From CAMDPA01 sp050186055 (GTDB lineage: Bacteria; Pseudomonadota; Alphaproteobacteria; Rhizobiales; Hyphomicrobiaceae), in the NCBI GenBank assembly GCA_050186055.1, contig JBFWYV010000030.1, positions 1-26,157 on the forward strand: a DNA stretch of 26,157 nucleotides. Reading direction: 5' to 3'. The notes under the pieces are model-generated. The model ran no database searches, had not been told where the DNA came from, and saw nothing but the letters and a program-made list of their open reading frames with translations. Made by a program: the position numbers and the translations under genes. Numbering within the stretch: the stretch's first letter is position 1; each line of letters begins with the position of its first letter. This document shows positions 23,031 through 26,157 of the stretch, in pieces.

Positions 23031-23381
23031 ATGACCTTTGTCGTCACCGAGAACTGCATCAAGTGCAAGTACACGGACTGCGTCGAGGTTTGTCCCGTCG
23101 ACTGCTTCTACGAAGGCGCCAATATGCTGGTCATTCATCCCGACGAATGTATCGACTGCGGCGTATGCGTGCCGGAGTGTCCGGCGGAGGCGATCGTCGC
23201 CGATACTGAGCCGGCGGCTACGACACTATGGCTCGATCTTAATCGTCTCTACGCCGAGCAATGGCCGAACATCGTCGCAAAGAAGGCGCCGTTGCCGGAT
23301 GCGGACGCCGAGAACGGTCGCGAGGGAAAGGTCGCGGAGTTTTCGCCGGACCCTGCCAAGGAGTCTTCGGAGGGGGTGTGA
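23031..23381 (+). CDS. fdxA: 7Fe ferredoxin (3Fe-4S, 4Fe-4S) FdxA
   Basis: This 116-aa soluble electron carrier closely follows Azotobacter ferredoxin I: ENCIKCKYTDCVEVCPVDCFYEG, then HPDECIDCGVCVPECPAEAI. By that pattern C9, C17 and C50 bind the 3Fe-4S cluster, and C21, C40, C43 and C46 the 4Fe-4S cluster; C12 and C25 are free. The C-terminal LNRLYAEQWPNIVAKKAPLPDAD is the usual cap. The ATG at 23031 lies 7 nt after the membrane protein stop. In this operon it is a plausible electron donor to the globin downstream; that is inference from order. Confidence 0.93.
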   Translation: MTFVVTENCIKCKYTDCVEVCPVDCFYEGANMLVIHPDECIDCGVCVPECPAEAIVADTEPAATTLWLDLNRLYAEQWPNIVAKKAPLPDADAENGREGKVAEFSPDPAKESSEGV

Positions 23382-23470
23382 TGATGTTCGCAGTGCTCGT
23401 TGCCGAGGCGGCAACGGCCGCGCGCTTTGTCGGCGCTGGTTGCGAGCACCGGAGGCCGCAGAACCGATGA
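23381..23470 (+). CDS. Possible 29-aa ORF between fdxA and the globin gene
   Basis: The ATG at 23381 shares a base with the fdxA stop (TGATG), and GGAGGGGG lies 5 nt or so upstream, a strong ribosome site. The product is 29 residues, starts MMFAVLVAEAATAARF, and contains one Cys. It ends 18 nt before the globin ATG. It could be a leader that couples globin translation. Nothing else supports it as a functional protein. Confidence 0.3.
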   Translation: MMFAVLVAEAATAARFVGAGCEHRRPQNR

Positions 23471-23488
23471 AGAACGAGAGCTGTCGTC

Positions 23489-23914
23489 ATGTCTGCTTCA
23501 CCAATTCACCGCATTATCATCGAATCCGGAGTGACGGAGGATCTCGTCCGCAAGGTCATGGCGTCATTTTATGCGGATGTCAGAGACGATCCCGTTCTGG
23601 GCGAGGTGTTTCGCGACGCCATCGGAGACGGTGATTGGAGCGCGCACATTGAGAAGGTCATCCGCTTCTGGCTGACCGCATTGCGAATATCGCGATGCTA
23701 CAATAACCGCGACTTCATGCCGGCGCATCTGCGACATACGAAAATCAAACCGGAGCTGGCGCCGCGATGGCTCGAATTGTTCGGGAAATCCGTCGACCGG
23801 CTCTGCCTGCCCAAACAGGCAACAGCATTCAAAGCGGTCGCCGCGGCCATGATGGAGAACATCGAGCTGATGCTGTTGAAGCGTGCCGGCGGTATCGGGC
23901 AAGCACCTCACTGA
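23489..23914 (+). CDS. Group III truncated haemoglobin
   Basis: This 141-aa haem protein has the 2-on-2 globin fold of group III. Visible signs are VMASFYADVRDDPVLGEVF (helix B/C), then WSAHIEKVIRFWLTALRISRCYNN (helix E). FMPAHLRHTKI holds the likely proximal histidine H80 (H83 the alternative), and PRWLELFGKSVD holds W94 of helix G. Known relatives (Campylobacter Ctb and others) bind O2 and NO tightly; Ctb is induced by nitrosative stress. The ATG at 23489 has GAGAG upstream. Co-transcription with fdxA behind an NsrR operator suggests NO dioxygenase or NO reductase activity. No reductase domain is fused, so an external donor is needed. Confidence 0.9.
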   Translation: MSASPIHRIIIESGVTEDLVRKVMASFYADVRDDPVLGEVFRDAIGDGDWSAHIEKVIRFWLTALRISRCYNNRDFMPAHLRHTKIKPELAPRWLELFGKSVDRLCLPKQATAFKAVAAAMMENIELMLLKRAGGIGQAPH

Positions 23915-24223
23915 AGCATGCAGCCGCCTCAGGTTCCTACGACTTCGCCGAGCCCGGTTTTCACCGGATGACCGACACGTCAACCTTGCCCCTCTTTTGG
24001 CCGGCGATCCGAACCCGGAGGAAAACGCGACGCATAGGGCCGCACTGCATGCAGGCCGGCATCGGCCTGAGGCCGGGCAAGTATAGTCATTATTATGCTA
24101 CGGGGTTATAATGTGAAGCAGTTCCCCGTGACGTGTCACGTCCGCATGGATGCGCGGCGGTGCGGGCAGAGATGGACAAAGATCAGCGTCAACACTCGGA
24201 CGCCGGGCAAAAGGAGGAAAACG
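23915..24223. other. 309-nt intergenic region
   Basis: No gene is apparent; a longer frame from 24095 runs into the next gene but has no ribosome site. The region holds a TATAAT at 24107-24112 and a 14-bp dyad at 24127-24140, listed separately. A CCGGC/GCCGG pair near 24055-24075 could form a weak stem after the globin gene. Confidence 0.5.
24107..24140 (+). promoter_or_regulatory. -10 box and overlapping dyad before the PBP-fold gene
   Basis: TATAAT at 24107-24112 is a perfect -10; the -35 region is poor (TAGTCA-like), so an activator may be needed. CGTGAC-GT-GTCACG (24127-24140) falls just after the predicted start of transcription, a repressor position. The 5' UTR would be about 105 nt. 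Confidence 0.4.
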
Positions 24224-25129
24224 ATGAGCAAGCTTGTTATTCAGCCGCATGGCCGGCTCAACGACTGGGTTGCGGACGAGAAGGGCTACTTTCGCGAACT
24301 GGGGCTCGACTACGAAATCAAGCTCGACAGCGCTGAGCGCTACACGCAGCCGCAGGAGATCCTGGCCAGCGACGCGCCGCTCCCCGACATCGTTGCCGGC
24401 GCATTCGAGAGCTACGCCGAAGGCAACGGCCGCAAGGGCTCGGACGCAGGCGATGTGAGCTGTGCCTGCCACTGGACGGTCAATCAGGCAGCCAAGGTCA
24501 GCGCCGGGCGCATGTGGGGCCGCGCCTACAGCGTTTGCGAAGCGGCAATTATGGTGCCGCCGGAATCCGAGATCACGAAACCGGAGCACCTTGGCGGCGT
24601 CGAGGTCGCGGTCGGCTATCACTCCGGCAGCCATTACTCCGCGATCCAAGCTCTGGAGGTGTTCCTGCCCGCCAGCGACATCAAGCTGAAACTCGCCGGT
24701 ACCGCGTGGTCGCGCGTCGACAGCGCACTGGCGCGCAAGGTGCCGGCCGCCAACGTGTTCGGGCCGCAGCTATACCTGCTGGAACAGCAGGGTTTCCGGC
24801 GCCTCGTCTCGACCACGTTCATGATGGCCTTCATGTTCCCCGACACCGTCGATGCCGCGGATGTCGAGAAGTACATCGCCGGCCTCGTTCGCGCGCAGGC
24901 CGATATCGATCTGCAGCCGGAGCGCTACAAGCATTACTTCGTGAAGGACATGCCGGCGCGGTTCCATCACCTGATCGACGTGCGTCGATTCGGGGTTGGC
25001 GAGCGCGTCGTACCGCAGGAGTACTCGCAGTCGATCTTCGAGACGACGCAGGCCTGGATCCACGAGCGCAAGCTGTTCGATGTCGGAGCCGAATACGGTG
25101 TCGCCTACGCCAAGGCGGTCATCAACTGA
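24224..25129 (+). CDS. PBP-fold (NMT1/SsuA-like) protein without export signal
   Basis: This 301-aa protein resembles ABC-type substrate-binding proteins of the NMT1/SsuA superfamily. VADEKGYFRELGLDYEIKL at the N-terminus is the usual first strand and helix, then ASDAPLPDIVAGAFESYAEG, EHLGGVEVAVGYHSGSHYSAIQALE and the C-terminal domain. It begins MSKLVIQPHGRLNDW with no signal peptide or lipobox. AAGGAGG lies 5 nt or so before the ATG at 24224, so this start is secure. Soluble enzymes with this fold exist (MqnA, MqnD, thiamine-precursor synthase, 4,5-dihydroxyphthalate decarboxylase). No permease or ATPase is adjacent; a VOC-fold gene follows after 30 nt. An enzyme or intracellular sensor is possible. 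Function not assigned. Confidence 0.82.
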   Translation: MSKLVIQPHGRLNDWVADEKGYFRELGLDYEIKLDSAERYTQPQEILASDAPLPDIVAGAFESYAEGNGRKGSDAGDVSCACHWTVNQAAKVSAGRMWGRAYSVCEAAIMVPPESEITKPEHLGGVEVAVGYHSGSHYSAIQALEVFLPASDIKLKLAGTAWSRVDSALARKVPAANVFGPQLYLLEQQGFRRLVSTTFMMAFMFPDTVDAADVEKYIAGLVRAQADIDLQPERYKHYFVKDMPARFHHLIDVRRFGVGERVVPQEYSQSIFETTQAWIHERKLFDVGAEYGVAYAKAVIN

Positions 25130-25159
25130 TAGCGATCAGCTCAATCGAGGATCACGAAC

Positions 25160-25534
25160 ATGAACTTCAGCCGTATCGATCATGTCGCGCTCGACGTTGC
25201 AGACCTCGAACGCTCGGTCGATTTCTACACGCGTCAATTCGGCTTCAGGCGCTATTACGACCAGACCACTCCGGCCGGGCTCAAGATCAGCTATCTCGAG
25301 CTCGGCCCCACCGTGCTCGAACTGGTTGGCCGCAAGCCGGAAAAGGGCATGGCTGGCTTTCACTTCTGCCTCATCACCGACGACTTCGAGGGCGCCGTCG
25401 CGAAACTGCGCGGTGAGGGAATCCCGTTTGTGACGCCGCCGCATCCGACCGACGCGCGCAAACCCGAAGAGACGGGCTGGCGCCGCGTCGTCTTTCAGGG
25501 ACTGGATGGCGAGCATATCGAGATCCGCGGCTAG
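25160..25534 (+). CDS. VOC-superfamily (glyoxalase/dioxygenase-like) protein
   Basis: This 124-aa cytoplasmic protein has two beta-alpha-beta-beta-beta modules. The four expected metal ligands are in place: H8 (RIDHVALDV), E54 (TVLELVG), H68 (GFHFCLI) and E121 (EHIEIRG). This is the H/E/H/E pattern of glyoxalase I and methylmalonyl-CoA epimerase, so an active metalloenzyme is likely; dioxygenases use a different set. DLERSVDFYTRQFGFRR is the usual helix. The ATG at 25160 has GAGGA upstream. It probably forms a two-gene operon with the PBP-fold protein before it. Substrate unknown. Confidence 0.88.
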   Translation: MNFSRIDHVALDVADLERSVDFYTRQFGFRRYYDQTTPAGLKISYLELGPTVLELVGRKPEKGMAGFHFCLITDDFEGAVAKLRGEGIPFVTPPHPTDARKPEETGWRRVVFQGLDGEHIEIRG

Positions 25535-25559
25535 GCCGTTCCGATGGAAGCGGGATTCC

Positions 25560-25588
25560 CCGGGCCGGCGAGGTAAAATACGGCCCGG
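25560..25588. terminator. 8-bp GC stem between the VOC gene and the barrel gene
   Basis: CCGGGCCG (25560-25567) pairs with CGGCCCGG (25581-25588) over a 13-nt A-rich loop, 25 nt after the VOC stop. No U-run follows. It may end transcription from both sides, as the barrel gene converges. Confidence 0.5.
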
Positions 25589-25664
25589 CCTCACGCTCGT
25601 GCGTATCGTGGCACCTGAAGCTTCCGGTCAGCGGTATCTCGTCAAAGCGATCGCTCCTTCCGGA

Positions 25665-26157
25665 TCAGAATCGGTAGTTGATGCCGAGCTTGACTGTGTG
25701 CAGGTCGAGATCGTTTGAGGCCCTGCGGCCGTTGGAGTTGTCTGAGTTGCCGGGAACAAAGGGGAATAAGTTGGGTAAGCTGGTGCATAAAAATGCAACG
25801 GTGGGACAATAGCCGGCACCCACGCCTTCACGCGCTTCGGGGAACAGGAAGTTCTCTTTACCAAACCCCGAGTAGAGATACTCGCCCTTCAACGACCAGC
25901 GATTGGTCAACGCGTACTCGAAGCCACCGCCAACTGTCCATCCCTGCCGTAGTGCAGTGTCCTTTTCCTGAAAGAATTCTTGGGTCGCGGTACCATACGG
26001 CGACGAGGCTGATCCGGGGTTCGATCGAAACTGCGTGCGAGTCTGCTCTTCCTTCAGGAAGGCAAGGCCCGCAGTGCCGTAGACCAGCCAGCGATCGATG
26101 GAATATCCGATACGCCCCCGCACTGTCGCCATCCAATCGAACTCGTAGTCGGTCTCT
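25665..26157 (-). CDS. Outer-membrane beta-barrel protein (RopB/Omp25-like), N-terminus beyond window
   Basis: The C-terminal 163 residues of an eight-stranded outer-membrane barrel are visible. Strands alternate polar and aromatic residues: MATVRGRIGYSIDRWLVYGTAGLAFL, GWTVGGGFEYALTNRWSLKGEYLYSGFG and the last, DLDLHTVKLGINYRF. The final Phe is the signal used by the BAM complex. Two long loops lie between (RSNPGSASSPYGTATQEFFQEKD, and CPTVAFLCTSLPNLFPFVPGNSDN with two Cys that could form a disulfide). The N-terminus with its signal peptide is off the right edge. Such proteins are structural in rhizobial and brucellar envelopes; a specific pore function is not shown. Confidence 0.88.
   Translation of the reverse strand, partial: ETDYEFDWMATVRGRIGYSIDRWLVYGTAGLAFLKEEQTRTQFRSNPGSASSPYGTATQEFFQEKDTALRQGWTVGGGFEYALTNRWSLKGEYLYSGFGKENFLFPEAREGVGAGYCPTVAFLCTSLPNLFPFVPGNSDNSNGRRASNDLDLHTVKLGINYRF

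Noticed and set aside
23915..24223. Start of the PBP-fold gene at 24095
   Set aside because: It would add 43 basic residues with no signal-peptide character and has no ribosome site, while AAGGAGG stands directly before the ATG at 24224.
1..26157. tRNA genes, rRNA, CRISPR arrays, insertion sequences, integrases or phage genes
   Set aside because: None was seen on reading both strands. Repeats found are short and solitary, and no transposase or integrase motif was recognised. A tool-based scan could still find a degenerate element.

Overview
The window is a GC-rich, gene-dense piece of an alphaproteobacterial chromosome, most likely Hyphomicrobiales (Rhizobiales). The main pointers are a Pha-type monovalent cation/proton antiporter with fused A and B subunits, a RopB/Omp25-like outer-membrane barrel ending in Phe, an NsrR-type operator, and the style of the Liv, CrbS-like and ScfR-like proteins. 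No rRNA, tRNA, CRISPR array, insertion sequence or phage gene was recognised. The two ends cut genes (phaE on the left, the barrel protein on the right).

Layout from left to right. (1) 1-5883, minus strand: ptsN (EIIA-Ntr) followed by phaAB, phaC, phaD and phaE, whose ends overlap by 4 nt at each junction; phaF and phaG would lie beyond the left edge. (2) 5884-8830, plus strand: a 349-aa protein of unknown function and an FMN-dependent luciferase-like monooxygenase, the latter behind an AT-rich island with a 17-bp dyad. (3) 9069-10448, minus strand: a small secreted or membrane protein, then a TerC-family membrane protein translationally coupled to a 53-aa one-helix membrane protein, with a foldable leader before TerC. 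(4) 10510-11712, plus strand: a LysR remnant lacking its DNA-binding half, and a class I glutamine amidotransferase. (5) 11799-16902, minus strand: a complete livKHMGF-type ABC importer with a Tat-exported binding protein and a 12-bp stem-loop after the binding-protein gene. (6) 17095-21998, plus strand: an ScfR-type XRE regulator, a stand-alone receiver, an 88-aa two-helix membrane protein and a CrbS-like Na+/solute symporter-histidine kinase. (7) 22046-23914: nsrR diverging from a 3-helix membrane protein, a 7Fe ferredoxin (fdxA) and a group III truncated haemoglobin, with a near-consensus NsrR operator between them. (8) 24224-25534, plus strand: a periplasmic-binding-protein-fold protein with no export signal and a VOC-fold protein. 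(9) 25665-26157, minus strand: the barrel protein.

Two groups look like working systems. The first is region 7, a compact nitric-oxide response module: an Fe-S sensor, a globin, a low-potential ferredoxin that could reduce it, and an uncharacterised membrane protein that is the first gene after the operator. The second is regions 5 and 6 together: an ABC importer, a short-chain-acyl type regulator and a sensor kinase with a transporter domain. This arrangement suggests detection and uptake of a small carboxylate or a related compound. The receiver has no output domain, so its downstream partner is unknown. Functional statements rest on recognising families by eye. No alignment or search was run.
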